From contig NZ_JAUSXI010000001.1 of NCBI RefSeq assembly GCF_030815865.1, positions 806,001-870,000 on the forward strand: DNA of 64,000 bases. The letters run 5' to 3'. The position numbers and the translations under genes are program-made. Positions 16,868-25,441 of this stretch are shown here, piece after piece. Below the pieces are notes generated by a model, which was given only the letters and a program-made list of their open reading frames with translations, ran no database searches and was not told where the DNA came from. Origin of the DNA: Arthrobacter globiformis (GTDB lineage: Bacteria; Actinomycetota; Actinomycetes; Actinomycetales; Micrococcaceae). Position 1 is the first letter of the stretch; every line of letters starts with the position of its first letter.

Positions 16868-17905
16868 CTACTGGTAATCATTCAAAAGCCATGGGTCGCA
16901 ACTTGTCGGCGTCCCGGTGTTGTAACCCGTCATGAATGCGTCAACTCGCTGCTGCGGGGTCCCATGATGTCGTTGCGGCTTGTCAAAGCTGTAGTCGCCC
17001 ACGAGTCGCCCTGCCTGCTGCGCTTCCTCAACGTCTGTCCCTTGCAGATAACCCTTGTAGTACGCCGAATTTGCCCAAACACCGGCCCAGCAGTCCGCGT
17101 GCAGTTCAGTCTTGTAGACAGGATAAATTTCGGGTTCGCGAGGGTCTCGTGGGTCCAGGGGTATCAGGCCAAGCTCCCTCTGGAGATTGTGAGCGTACTC
17201 ATGAGCAACTGCGAAAGCTACGGAAAAATCTCCTGAGGAAACCCCCGTTTCAGGATCCCGGTTCGCCTTTATGCGACCGTTCCATATCTCAGTGGCCATC
17301 GCCTGCGAAAAGGTGATGGTGTCGTCAAGTGTGCAGTATCCGGCGGTTTTGTCATCGGAAGCCCCACATTCTGACGGATAGGACTCCCCGGGGAGCGGGA
17401 AAAGATATTTCACCGTCGGTGGCGCATAGGCAGCTCCTGTCCACACGCCGGCCCAGTAGCTGTGCACATCCTCAAGGACAGTGCGAAGGAAGTCGTACAT
17501 GGTTGCCGTCGAAATGGTTTCGGAACTAAGGTTCGACCGCAGGCGCTCCCCCTGCCTGGCCTCGTATTGCTGTGCTGGCTGGTCAACCTTGCCGGGTACC
17601 GGCTCCTGCGTCAGGTCCGGCGAAGGTGTCTCCGTTGCAGTTGGCGGTGGGGAGATTGTCTGTGTTGGCGTGGCCGGAACCGCCTCCGCAGTCGAGGTTG
17701 TGGTTTGGGTAGCGATTGGCTCCTGTGACGGGGACGCCGATGCGGGCTCGCTGGTGGGAGTCTCGGTGGTCGGCTGCTGCGTTGCAGCCTCCGCCGAGGT
17801 TTGCTGGGCGCCGGTCGTAGAGGGCGCAGCGGAGGGTGTATTTGACGTGCATCCACTAAGCACGACGGCTAGGACCAGCAGCGCACTTGCTGTTGCCTTA
17901 TTCAT
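16868..17905 (-). CDS. Neutral zinc metallopeptidase lipoprotein
   Basis: A 345-aa lipoprotein: N-terminal signal with lipobox LSGC (Cys near residue 19), a long Thr/Ser/Pro/Ala-rich linker to about residue 110, then a globular domain with the zinc motif HEYAH (VAHEYAHNLQRELG) and CGASDDKTAGYC. The domain fits the putative neutral zinc metallopeptidase family. It should be anchored on the outer face of the membrane. It overlaps the upstream small secreted protein by 4 nt, so both are expressed from the ECF-type promoter at 18205-18235. Substrate unknown; envelope protein turnover is likely. Confidence 0.82.
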   Translation of the reverse strand: MNKATASALLVLAVVLSGCTSNTPSAAPSTTGAQQTSAEAATQQPTTETPTSEPASASPSQEPIATQTTTSTAEAVPATPTQTISPPPTATETPSPDLTQEPVPGKVDQPAQQYEARQGERLRSNLSSETISTATMYDFLRTVLEDVHSYWAGVWTGAAYAPPTVKYLFPLPGESYPSECGASDDKTAGYCTLDDTITFSQAMATEIWNGRIKANRDPETGVSSGDFSVAFAVAHEYAHNLQRELGLIPLDPRDPREPEIYPVYKTELHADCWAGVWANSAYYKGYLQGTDVEEAQQAGRLVGDYSFDKPQRHHGTPQQRVDAFMTGYNTGTPTSCDPWLLNDYQ

Positions 17906-18138
17906 TTGACTGTTCCTGATTGATCTTGCAACCCGGTCCTGAGCAGGAAACAGTTTTCCCGCAATCGTGGCACTGGACCAGTTGCCTCTGTCTGTGGATC
18001 AACACGGTGGTAGTAGTCGGGCCACATAGGACGACCGTCGGTGCAGGGGGGGGTATAGGCTTGTGCTGCCGGCGCGGTGACTACCGGCGCTAAGACCATC
18101 GACAACCCCAGGGTTGCGGCAGTGATTAACTTTCTCAT
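17902..18138 (-). CDS. Small secreted protein (78 aa)
   Basis: It has a signal peptide (MRKLITAATLGLSMVLAPV, cleavage near AAQA) and about 50 mature residues with two cysteines and DGRPMWPDYYHRVD. AAAGG lies 10 nt before the ATG. Its stop overlaps the metallopeptidase start, and an about 60-nt leader separates it from a promoter-like GGAAC..TCTAAA pair. A partner or substrate of the metallopeptidase is possible. No family is recognised. Confidence 0.65.
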   Translation of the reverse strand: MRKLITAATLGLSMVLAPVVTAPAAQAYTPPCTDGRPMWPDYYHRVDPQTEATGPVPRLRENCFLLRTGLQDQSGTVK

Positions 18139-18204
18139 CAGTACACCTTTCTCTGTTGAAATAGACCATTGACGATCCTTCTGGGCCTACTGCTGTGATG
18201 TGTA

Positions 18205-18235
18205 TTTAGAGGTTGGATTTCGCAGAAAGGTTCCC
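18205..18235 (-). promoter_or_regulatory. ECF-type promoter motif upstream of the metallopeptidase operon
   Basis: Minus strand GGGAACCTTTC, then TCTAAA with exactly 24 nt from the first G of GGAAC to the T of TCTAAA. The same geometry recurs at 27889, 28179, 29609, 30999 and 41039. Confidence 0.6.
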
Positions 18236-18256
18236 ACAAAAACTTCTAATTTTCGG

Positions 18257-18286
18257 GGAACACTTCCGCTGTCGGCCACATCAAAC
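18257..18286 (+). promoter_or_regulatory. ECF-type promoter motif facing the sigma-factor gene
   Basis: GGAACACTTCC followed 24 nt later by TCAAAC. It is divergent from the motif at 18205 and points toward the sigma gene 390 bp away. The -10-like TCAAAC variant matches that before the iniC-like gene. Confidence 0.45.
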
Positions 18287-18588
18287 TGGCATCGGTTCGT
18301 CCGGGCTTTTTGATGTTGCCTGGCCGCGCGATGGGACCGCAGAAGCAGGCAGGCACACTGTAAATGCGCGCCCTGCTCCTGGTCCTTTTGTTCGGGTTAG
18401 TAGAGCCGCCCACCCAAGGTGATGTCGGTGTGATCTGCGTCCCAAGGGGGCAGGTCCTTTGTAAACGCTGAATCACCACCAGAGCTGGCTGGTCAAAATG
18501 GACGAGGGGGTCGTAGCCGCCAAGGCAGAGAAACTGGCGATCTTCCTTTGTTTGTATTGATGTCATTCCGCCCTCTTCCTCTGGGGCA
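18287..18588. other. Leader region between promoter motif and sigma factor
   Basis: No convincing gene. A minus-strand frame (18246-18650) would run through two promoter motifs and has no ribosome site; a plus-strand 35-codon hydrophobic frame starting at about 18365 also lacks one. Confidence 0.35.
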
Positions 18589-18619
18589 GGGTAGTCGAGC
18601 AATTCATGGAGGTCTATAG
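18589..18619 (+). promoter_or_regulatory. Conserved promoter of ECF gene 1
   Basis: GGGTAGTCG followed 24 nt later by TCTATAG. The paralogous sigma gene has GGGTGGTCG and TCTAAAG in the same geometry at 25793-25823, followed in both by AGTGGCCCTA and GGGGGGCAC. The conserved leader suggests co-regulation or autoregulation. Confidence 0.5.
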
Positions 18620-18675
18620 TGGCCCTAATATCATCTAGTGTGGGGGGCACGCGACCTCAACCCTGGTAGGGACGC

Positions 18676-19206
18676 ATGGACGCGACCATAGCTCAAAGGC
18701 GCCAGCTTGATGCGGCTATAGGGGGCGATGTGAGGGCTTTCGAGGCCCTAGTCTCGGAGTCCCGGGCGATGATTTGGTCCGTATGCCTACGGATCACCGG
18801 GAACACCTACGACGCCGAAGATGCCCTCCGGGACACGTTGACGGCCGCGTTGCGGGGCATACAGCAGTTCCGCCGCGAGTGGGGCTTCGGGACTTGGATC
18901 TACCGGATTGCGGCCGACTCGGCGTTGGCGATCCTCCGATCGAGGCGGAGTCAGGAGGTCGAGGTTGACGAAACTTATTCTCCGGAACGTGACTTTGCTG
19001 AACACCTTGCTGAGGCCGATTTCGTTCAGAGGGCGCTGAACACTATGCCGGCGGATTTGCGCGTTGCATTTGTGCTGCGGGAGCTGTGTCAGTATACGTA
19101 CGCGCAGATCGCTGATTACCAGGGCGTGGGCGTCCCCACTGTGAAGAGCAGAATTGCCCAGGGCAGGCAGGCTTTCGAGGCCGCGGTGACCTCTGGTATT
19201 TCCTGA
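18676..19206 (+). CDS. ECF RNA polymerase sigma factor, copy 1
   Basis: A 176-aa sigma-70 family ECF factor. Region 2 carries RAFEALVSESRAMIWSVCLR, GNTYDAEDAL and FGTWIYRIA; region 4 carries LPADLR-like MPADLRVAFVLREL, YAQIADYQGVGVPTVKSRI. No anti-sigma gene is adjacent and no C-terminal extension exists. It is about 60% like the factor at 25882-26412. Within region 2 the usual DTFL reads DTLTAAL and the preceding Gln is Arg (ALRDTL versus ALQDTL), so promoter preference may differ. It probably reads some of the GGAAC..TCWAA promoters on the island. Confidence 0.9.
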   Translation: MDATIAQRRQLDAAIGGDVRAFEALVSESRAMIWSVCLRITGNTYDAEDALRDTLTAALRGIQQFRREWGFGTWIYRIAADSALAILRSRRSQEVEVDETYSPERDFAEHLAEADFVQRALNTMPADLRVAFVLRELCQYTYAQIADYQGVGVPTVKSRIAQGRQAFEAAVTSGIS

Positions 19207-19574
19207 TGCAGTCCGCGTCTGGTACTTTCTGATGCAGCCGGGTCGGATCAGCTCCCCGGAAGCTCGGGAACAGTAGAGATTCCCCGCTGTAATTGCTCTG
19301 CGCTGCCCAGATGTACTCGCCGGTGTGAGCTAACCCGCCGGTGATGGGTCTCACTCATATCTCAAGCTTTTCGACACCTTCATTGGGGTCAATGCGGCCC
19401 AGAATCAGGCAGCAATGTTGCCGGTCAACCTGTTCTAAAGGGGCCGTTTCGTTCCCTTGCCGTTGCGGACGCTCCTGGCGTCTGCGATTTCGTCGGAACC
19501 TGTCCGGGATCAGGTCAGAGTTGGTGTCCCTGTAGGCGACGTCCAGCGTTCCGTCCTTGCCTCGTGGAACGCAA
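19207..19574. other. Gap after ECF gene 1
   Basis: No convincing gene. A repeated TATTTCCTGATGCAG / TACTTTCTGATGCAG pair occurs just after the sigma stop (19195-19236), a local duplication of about 25 bp. Otherwise the stretch shows only shadow frames. Confidence 0.35.
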
Positions 19575-19730
19575 TTACTTCTCCCGGTGTCTCATAGTTT
19601 GTAGGAAACCAATGACGCCAACCAGCCCAAGAAAAATCCCCGAGGTGCTGGTGACCGCGTCCGCGGCGAAGATAGCCAAGGCGATCCCAAGCGTAGCCAA
19701 CACCGCCCACATAATTAGTCCAGCTTTCAT
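19575..19730 (-). CDS. Small membrane protein (51 aa)
   Basis: The ATG at 19730 follows GAAGGTGG with suitable spacing and encodes two hydrophobic segments, GLIMWAVLATLGIALAIFAA and GIFLGLVGVIGFL, ending MRHREK. A longer reading from 19787 adds 19 charged residues without a ribosome site. No family is recognised. It is divergent from the protease lipoprotein. Confidence 0.45.
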   Translation of the reverse strand: MKAGLIMWAVLATLGIALAIFAADAVTSTSGIFLGLVGVIGFLQTMRHREK

Positions 19731-19884
19731 GTCCACCTTCTCGCGGGGCCTCCCGCCTAGGTTGGGGTTTATTTTCGGAGCGTACAACCGTCGCGGGCAC
19801 TATTCGATCCTCGTCGCTCTATTGTTTCAAAGCCATTTACGTGATAATGAATCACCACCACGTAGCGGTTTCCGGGAGGACGTT

Positions 19885-21105
19885 ATGGACCGATACCTGC
19901 ACGGCCGGGCGCTGCCGAAATATGCTCTTGGGTTTGGGGCCTTGGCGCTCTTAATAACTGGGTGTCAGCCAGGCAGCACACCGGGCCCGTCATCCTCCCC
20001 CAGCGCATCCTCACCCAGCGCATCAGCGGGCTCTACCGGCGTCCCCCATCACATGGACGGCGGTATCGCAGCAGCTGACCCGCTGCCTTCCGGGGAGCAG
20101 CATCCGGCCGAATTAACCCCACAGCAGTTGTACGCACTCGGAGAAAGGTCGGTGTTCGCGATCGAGGGACGCCGACCCGACGATTTCACAGGATTGGGCA
20201 CGGGCTTTCTCGTCGACAAGGAAGGCGCGATGGGAGTCACCAATGCGCACGTTGTAGAGGGTCTCTCGGCTATCACTGGTCGCTTCAACACAGGGGAGAA
20301 GGCGGCCCTTCACGTGATCGCATCGGATCCGTGTACCGACCTTGCAGTTATCCACTTCTCGAGCGATTTGCCAAAGCAGGCTGAGGCTCTCATCTTCGGC
20401 AGCTCGGCTGACGTCAAGCCAGGAGATACTGTTACGGTCCTTGGCTACCCGGGCACCTTGGCCCGCTCTGCCGAGCAGAAATTGCTGATTACCTCTGGTC
20501 TGGTAAACGCGATAAAGGTATCTGCGCGTGGGGTGGGGCTGCCTGAATATAAGGACACGATTCAGCACGGGGCAACTGTTAACTTCGGAAATTCCGGTGG
20601 CCCCTTACTGGATCATCATGGCCGTCTTGTGGGGATAAACGCCTTGATCAACTTCGGCTCGCAGAATGCGCCGGCGCAGGGCCAGTTCTACTCGATATCG
20701 AGCGATTCGGCCAAGAGCGAGATCGTTGGCAAGCTGCTCAAGGGTGATTCTCCGAACAATATGGGATGGGCGGTTGAAGAGTATTACCCCGGATATTTTG
20801 AAGGCCTGGATCGGACCAGGGGTCCTGCCCTCGACGCCCAATTGGCACGTGCTGGAGTTAAGGGCGGTCTCTACATCAAGGCCGTTACTCCCGGCTCAGG
20901 GGCCAGCAAGGCAAAGATCAAGGCGGGCATGCTGTTGACCAGGTTACAGAATACGTCAGTTGCTACCATCGATGAGATGTGCGGAGTTGCGGAATCCATA
21001 CTCCCCGGCGCCACTGCCGAGGTTGACGGACTCTACCTCCTGTCGGATCCAACACATTTCGGCACAGAGTTCCACACGGAGTTCGTCGTACCTGGTAAAC
21101 ACTGA
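19885..21105 (+). CDS. Trypsin-like serine protease lipoprotein, HtrA-like
   Basis: A 406-aa protein starting at the ATG preceded by GGGAGGA (4 nt). The N-terminus has a signal ending in lipobox LITGC, then a Ser/Pro-rich linker. The protease domain shows the triad: His in TNAHVVEG, Asp in CTDLAVIHF, Ser in FGNSGGPLL. The C-terminal part (GLYIKAVTPGSGASKAKIKAG) resembles a PDZ domain. It should act on the outer membrane face in protein quality control. It is convergent with the Hsp70 gene (40 bp) and downstream of ECF gene 1, fitting an envelope-stress locus. Confidence 0.85.
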   Translation: MDRYLHGRALPKYALGFGALALLITGCQPGSTPGPSSSPSASSPSASAGSTGVPHHMDGGIAAADPLPSGEQHPAELTPQQLYALGERSVFAIEGRRPDDFTGLGTGFLVDKEGAMGVTNAHVVEGLSAITGRFNTGEKAALHVIASDPCTDLAVIHFSSDLPKQAEALIFGSSADVKPGDTVTVLGYPGTLARSAEQKLLITSGLVNAIKVSARGVGLPEYKDTIQHGATVNFGNSGGPLLDHHGRLVGINALINFGSQNAPAQGQFYSISSDSAKSEIVGKLLKGDSPNNMGWAVEEYYPGYFEGLDRTRGPALDAQLARAGVKGGLYIKAVTPGSGASKAKIKAGMLLTRLQNTSVATIDEMCGVAESILPGATAEVDGLYLLSDPTHFGTEFHTEFVVPGKH

Positions 21106-21145
21106 CACCTGGCGTCGTGGCGAAGCTTCCTCGAGCCTGGGGGCC

Positions 21146-23029
21146 TTACTTGTTCCACCACGCGTGAAGCTTGGTTATGTCCGCCTCTTGAGACACCGCC
21201 TGTATCTCCATCAGCGACTCGTCTTCAGTCCAGATTAAATAGTTGGTGCCCCCCTCCGATGCACTGAGGACGCGTCCCCTGACCGTCCGCGTCGTATCAC
21301 CCCTCAGGTGCCATGTCTCCCATCCGGGAGGTTTCGTCGCGGGGCCCGGAGCGGCGTTATAGCGTTTGATGAGGCTGTCGAACGAGGCATTGAGCGATTC
21401 GGCGGAGGGGTAGCCGTAGACATATATCGCCGGCCGTTCGGTTGAGCTGAAGTTACTGTTGGTGGGCGGGCCACAAGTAAGTCCGTAGCTGGCTCCGGCC
21501 AGGTCCTTGTTACTGACGCAGCTGTCGGGGGCGACCAATCCCAGGGCATTGACACTGGTCAGCAGGTTACATTCGCCCTCCCTCAGGTCTGGACGCTCCT
21601 TGCCCCCGCACTCCCTCGTCGAGGGTGGTGCCTGTGTCCTTCCCGCTGAGGAAGACCCCGGCGACGTTGGTTGTGTTCCCTCGGGAGCCAGCAAGACCGC
21701 TGCCACGAGCAGTGCCGCTGAGGCAGCCACTCCGCCCCCAATAAGCACTTTCCTTGGCAGCCGAGGCGGGCTGTGGCCGTCTTTTGCACCAGAGGAGACC
21801 TTGCTTCGCCACAAAGGGGCAGGCTTCGATCGGCTCCTCCCCCGGCCTGAGTCCCGCTCTGCGGTAGGCTCTCGGCCCGGTGCCGCAGCCTCCGCCACTG
21901 CGTCGTGGACGTGCTCGGGGCTGGCAGGGCGCCCTCGGGATCGGGGCGCCTCCAGCGCCCCGATGCTGGTGACTTGCTTCGGGTCGCCCATCAGGCCCAG
22001 CTTCATCGGCAGGATCTCGCTGAGCCGGGCCTGGAGCGCCGGTATGTGGCTGGATCCGCCTGTGAGGTAGACCTTGTGGAGTTGCTGCACGGACGGCAGC
22101 GCCTGCTGGATGATCTGCTGGACCAGTTCAACGGCACGGCTCAACTGCCGTTCTATGAGATGCTCAAACTCCCCGCGGGTCACCGTGCAGACCCACTCGT
22201 GCTCCCCGGAGCGCACTCCGATCGGTGCCGAGCCGTGGAAGCTCAGGGCGTGTTTGGCCTCCCGGACCTGGTCGCGGAGCACCGCTCTGTCGGCGCCGGA
22301 ACGCTCCGATTTTAGGCCTTGAAGCAGCTCGTTCTTGCCTTCAGCGGCGAGCTGTGAATACACCCAGTCCTCCAGTTGCGCATCAAAGTCGTGCCCGCCC
22401 AAGGGATCGATTCCGCCTGATGCGATGACGTGGAAAGCTGGCCCTTCCGCTGTCTCGGCGAGTTCCAGCACGGCGGCATCGCAGGTGCCGCCGCCGAAAT
22501 CGAGTACCGCCACCTGGGTTCCGGCGTCTACGTCCGACGTGGCCGCGTAGTGCCATCCAGCCGCCACAGGTTCCGGCATCAGAACGATGCTCTCCTCTGG
22601 TATGCCCGCTTTGAGGGCCGCGGCAATCAGACGTCCCTTCAGGTATTCGTCCCAGGCCTCCGGATGGGTCAGCACTACCTGCGCGGGCAATCCGCCGCCC
22701 ACGAACCGCGCAGCTTGGCCGATAACGAACCTGAACACAGCCGCGACAAGGTCGACAGGGTCACAAATCGTGCCGCCGAGGACCACCGCCTCCTCACCCA
22801 GGCGACGCTTAGGCGTGGATTCGAACGCGGCCGGATAGATCCCTGCGATTTGAAGGGCTGCGTCTCCGGTTAGGATTTCGCCGTTGTAGGCAGCCACACA
22901 GGAAGGAATCGCGTCCGAGCGGGCACCCAACCGCAGGACAACCACGCCTCCATTGATCTGTGCGACGGCGGCCGCCGAATTGGACGTGCCAAAGTCGATG
23001 GCCAAGCGCCAGGGGGTTCCTTCCATCAT
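21146..23029 (-). CDS. Membrane-anchored Hsp70 (DnaK-like) with extracytoplasmic domain
   Basis: About 627 aa. The N-terminal ~380 residues form an actin-like ATPase with phosphate-1 LAIDFGTSNSAAA, phosphate-2 VAVLDFGGGTCDAAV and adenosine motif VYLTGGSSHIP. Instead of a DnaK substrate domain there is a charged linker, one TM segment (VLIGGGVAASAALLVAAVLL), a Ser/Pro linker and an about 150-residue outer domain with several cysteines ending KLHAWWNK. ATG at 23029 follows AAGGA by 7 nt; a GTG at 23044 is an alternative. It is the last gene of an acidic protein, dynamin, GrpE-like, Hsp70 operon. It probably couples cytoplasmic ATP hydrolysis to the envelope. Confidence 0.85.
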   Translation of the reverse strand: MMEGTPWRLAIDFGTSNSAAAVAQINGGVVVLRLGARSDAIPSCVAAYNGEILTGDAALQIAGIYPAAFESTPKRRLGEEAVVLGGTICDPVDLVAAVFRFVIGQAARFVGGGLPAQVVLTHPEAWDEYLKGRLIAAALKAGIPEESIVLMPEPVAAGWHYAATSDVDAGTQVAVLDFGGGTCDAAVLELAETAEGPAFHVIASGGIDPLGGHDFDAQLEDWVYSQLAAEGKNELLQGLKSERSGADRAVLRDQVREAKHALSFHGSAPIGVRSGEHEWVCTVTRGEFEHLIERQLSRAVELVQQIIQQALPSVQQLHKVYLTGGSSHIPALQARLSEILPMKLGLMGDPKQVTSIGALEAPRSRGRPASPEHVHDAVAEAAAPGREPTAERDSGRGRSRSKPAPLWRSKVSSGAKDGHSPPRLPRKVLIGGGVAASAALLVAAVLLAPEGTQPTSPGSSSAGRTQAPPSTRECGGKERPDLREGECNLLTSVNALGLVAPDSCVSNKDLAGASYGLTCGPPTNSNFSSTERPAIYVYGYPSAESLNASFDSLIKRYNAAPGPATKPPGWETWHLRGDTTRTVRGRVLSASEGGTNYLIWTEDESLMEIQAVSQEADITKLHAWWNK

Positions 23030-23067
23030 GGCTCCATCCTTCACCCGCGTTCAGGTGTATTCGTGCT

Positions 23068-23568
23068 TCAGGTGGTCCCATCTTTGTACACCTCAACGTC
23101 GGCCATACGCAGGACTCCGTCATCGGAGCGCCATCCTGGCCGGAGGACCCGGGCTATCCGGAACACAAGGCCTGGGGATGGTGCGGGGATCCCGGCGACC
23201 CCGTTGTGCAGCCCGACATCAAAAGGATCCCCAGGGGCCGGCGTGATGGGCGCGATGCCAACAGCCCGAAGGGATTTAAGCACATGCGCCCTTACAATCT
23301 CACTGGAGGACAGGTCATAGGTGCCTATGAATGCGTGCAGGAGGACCGTGTATCCCTGGGAGCTCAGGGGTTCCGGCCCGCGGCCCGGACCAGCCTCGAT
23401 CGGGCCCTCGACCGGACGCGCAGTCGGGGCCGCGTCTGCCGCCTTGCTGCCGCGCCGGACCAACCGGGTCATGGCGAAACTAAGGATGACAACCGTCAGG
23501 ACCAGAATGGTGATGGAGGCCAGGGCCCAGAGGGGCAGGCCGGTCGCAGCCTCTGGACTTGTGTTCAT
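23068..23568 (-). CDS. Membrane-anchored GrpE-like nucleotide exchange factor
   Basis: A 166-aa protein with one N-terminal TM segment (LWALASITILVLTVVILSF), a short linker, and a C-terminal domain that reads like the GrpE head: LRAVGIAPITPAPGDPFDV.LHNGV, then FRIARVLRPGW and GVLRMADVEVYK, parallel to the GrpE beta domain (GIE..GE.FDP..H..V, G...GR.LR.A.V.V.K). The long coiled coil of canonical GrpE is absent. AGGAGG lies 5 nt before the ATG. Position between a dynamin and the Hsp70 supports a dedicated exchange factor. The call is motif-based. Confidence 0.65.
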   Translation of the reverse strand: MNTSPEAATGLPLWALASITILVLTVVILSFAMTRLVRRGSKAADAAPTARPVEGPIEAGPGRGPEPLSSQGYTVLLHAFIGTYDLSSSEIVRAHVLKSLRAVGIAPITPAPGDPFDVGLHNGVAGIPAPSPGLVFRIARVLRPGWRSDDGVLRMADVEVYKDGTT

Positions 23569-23626
23569 GTGTTCCTCCTAGAGCCGATGGTGGCTGCCGG
23601 AGCCGGGTGGTGGGCAAGGAATTCGG

Positions 23627-25441
23627 TCACCGGCGGCGGAGGTTTGTCAGGCTCGCGTCAATGTCCGCCAGTTCTTTGTCGATCATGGCCACCTCGCGTT
23701 TGAGCGCCTCGATCCGCTGCATGGCTGCTTGGGCAGAAAGTTGTTCCTGGGCCTGGCTCTCCTGGATCAGGTGCTGCAAACGGGTCAGGGCATCCTGCAG
23801 CTGGGCCCGGTAAGTCACCACTATTTCCGGTTTCAGATGGCGGATCCTGGAGTCCATATAGTCCATAATGACGGCACGCTCCGTCTGGGCGAGTCTCGGG
23901 ATTTCCGCAAGGAGACGGTTCTTCTCCAGCACGTTCTGGCGGTAGAACCGGTTGACGGCAAACCATCCGCCCGCTCCCGCCACTGTAAGCGGGATGCTTA
24001 GGGTGGCAATCGGGATGCCCAGTAGGGTGCCACCGACGCCTAAGGCAGGGATCAGAGCGGCGACCGACCTTCCCATGGTGGACCCCATGACCAAAGACAT
24101 GGCACTTGTCGGGTCGAATCCGGTGTGCTGCTTTTCGCTGCCCATATGAGGAGTGTCCTCGGGGCGCTCCCCTGCATCCAGGAGCTCGTTCAGTACCGCA
24201 GGGAGCGGAATGTCCCGAAACAACCCATGCATCAGCTCGTCAAGTCGTTCCTCGGCTTCATCGATGAGATCGGCGCGGATCAGCAAGAGCTCGGCGAAGA
24301 TGTCGCTCGTGAGCTGTTGCGCCATCTTTCCCATCCGTAGACTTCGCGTCGACTGGAGACGGCTTCGCCATTGGGCGGTCCAACTCTCAAGCGCTGAGAC
24401 TGCTTTCCGCATCTCGCCGGCACGCAGGTCCCCGAGGTCCCGCTCCAGATCCAAGCTCCATCGCTGCTGTTGTTCTTTCAGTTCGGAGAGCCGCTGCCGC
24501 TGGGCCATCATCTCCGCCCGGGCTTCGGCAGGAGCGTCCGCAATGGCCAATTGGGTGAGCCGGGCCTGCCGGGCGGTGTCCAGTGCGGTGCGCGCCATGC
24601 GGAGGGCATTGGCGGTGGAGGCGGTGCCTGCGAGGGCCAGGTCCCGCTTCAGGGCATGGACCAACTGCGGGAGTCCAGAGGCGTTCAGCAGGCTATCGCG
24701 TACGGGCGGATCTGCCAAGGCGCCGGCTGCCGCAGCCATGACGGACGAAACCCCAAGGACGAACGCGTCGGCCAGCCGCGGAATGCGGGCCTTGAGCAGG
24801 GCAGCGTTTCCTGCCACAACGTCCTGCCAGGAACCCGGGTAAAGATCGGTTTTGGTGATGACCACCCCAACCGCTTCCACCTGGGCGGAGCATTGCTCCA
24901 GGTAGGCAATCTCGGCGCTCGAGAGCAACGCACCGGCGTCAGTGACAAAAACTGCAATGGAGGCCGCTTCAAGGATCTTCAGGTTTAAGAGCGACTGCGG
25001 TGCCGTCAGGCCTCCCGCACTGGGAGCATCAAGCAGAATCACCTCGTCCAGCAAGCCGCCATGCGTTGGCTGCTCAATGCCAATAGGGTCGACCGCCTCC
25101 GGGCCCGGCGCTGAACGTGAGCTATCGGGGTAGACCCAGGCGATACCGGGACCGTCGTCGTCTTTGGCCGGAACAACCCACCGGTAGAGCGCCTCTCCAT
25201 GTCCATTGGCACCGGACCCGTGCACGTCCGGGGCCAGCAGGTTGACCAGGGAGGATTTTCCTCTCCCGGATTCCCCAACAAATACGACGACCGGAGTGTC
25301 TGCGGGAGCGGTGGCTTGACGGATGATCCGGTCAGCGGCGTCCGCATACCCTGCGCCCCGGAGCAGACGCGTGGAGGTGCTGAGCACGGCCCTTGCCGAG
25401 TTCAGGGCGGAAAGCTGCCGCGTTTCAATATCCGAGATCAT
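23627..25441 (-). CDS. Dynamin-like GTPase, IniA-like
   Basis: About 604 aa. G1 P-loop GESGRGKSS near residues 56-64, a DAPSAGG segment at the G3 position (usual DxPG), G4 TKTD, then long helices with Arg/Gln/Glu-rich coiled coil, a hydrophobic hairpin (GVGGTLLGIPIATLSIPLTV) and a C-terminal coiled coil. Length and architecture resemble mycobacterial IniA, a membrane-remodelling dynamin induced by cell-wall stress. ATG at 25441 overlaps the acidic gene by 17 nt; the longer reading would cover most of that gene. It is followed by the GrpE-like and Hsp70 genes. The G3 motif lacks the glycine following Pro. Confidence 0.8.
   Translation of the reverse strand: MISDIETRQLSALNSARAVLSTSTRLLRGAGYADAADRIIRQATAPADTPVVVFVGESGRGKSSLVNLLAPDVHGSGANGHGEALYRWVVPAKDDDGPGIAWVYPDSSRSAPGPEAVDPIGIEQPTHGGLLDEVILLDAPSAGGLTAPQSLLNLKILEAASIAVFVTDAGALLSSAEIAYLEQCSAQVEAVGVVITKTDLYPGSWQDVVAGNAALLKARIPRLADAFVLGVSSVMAAAAGALADPPVRDSLLNASGLPQLVHALKRDLALAGTASTANALRMARTALDTARQARLTQLAIADAPAEARAEMMAQRQRLSELKEQQQRWSLDLERDLGDLRAGEMRKAVSALESWTAQWRSRLQSTRSLRMGKMAQQLTSDIFAELLLIRADLIDEAEERLDELMHGLFRDIPLPAVLNELLDAGERPEDTPHMGSEKQHTGFDPTSAMSLVMGSTMGRSVAALIPALGVGGTLLGIPIATLSIPLTVAGAGGWFAVNRFYRQNVLEKNRLLAEIPRLAQTERAVIMDYMDSRIRHLKPEIVVTYRAQLQDALTRLQHLIQESQAQEQLSAQAAMQRIEALKREVAMIDKELADIDASLTNLRRR

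Noticed and set aside
18246..18650. Minus-strand 134-aa frame upstream of sigma gene 1
   Set aside because: It runs through two promoter-like motifs, has no ribosome site, and its C-terminal part is low in protein-like character.
22717..22742. GCCGATAAC inside the Hsp70 gene
   Set aside because: Matches the left half of the 26-bp repeat only; the right half is absent and the sequence is coding.
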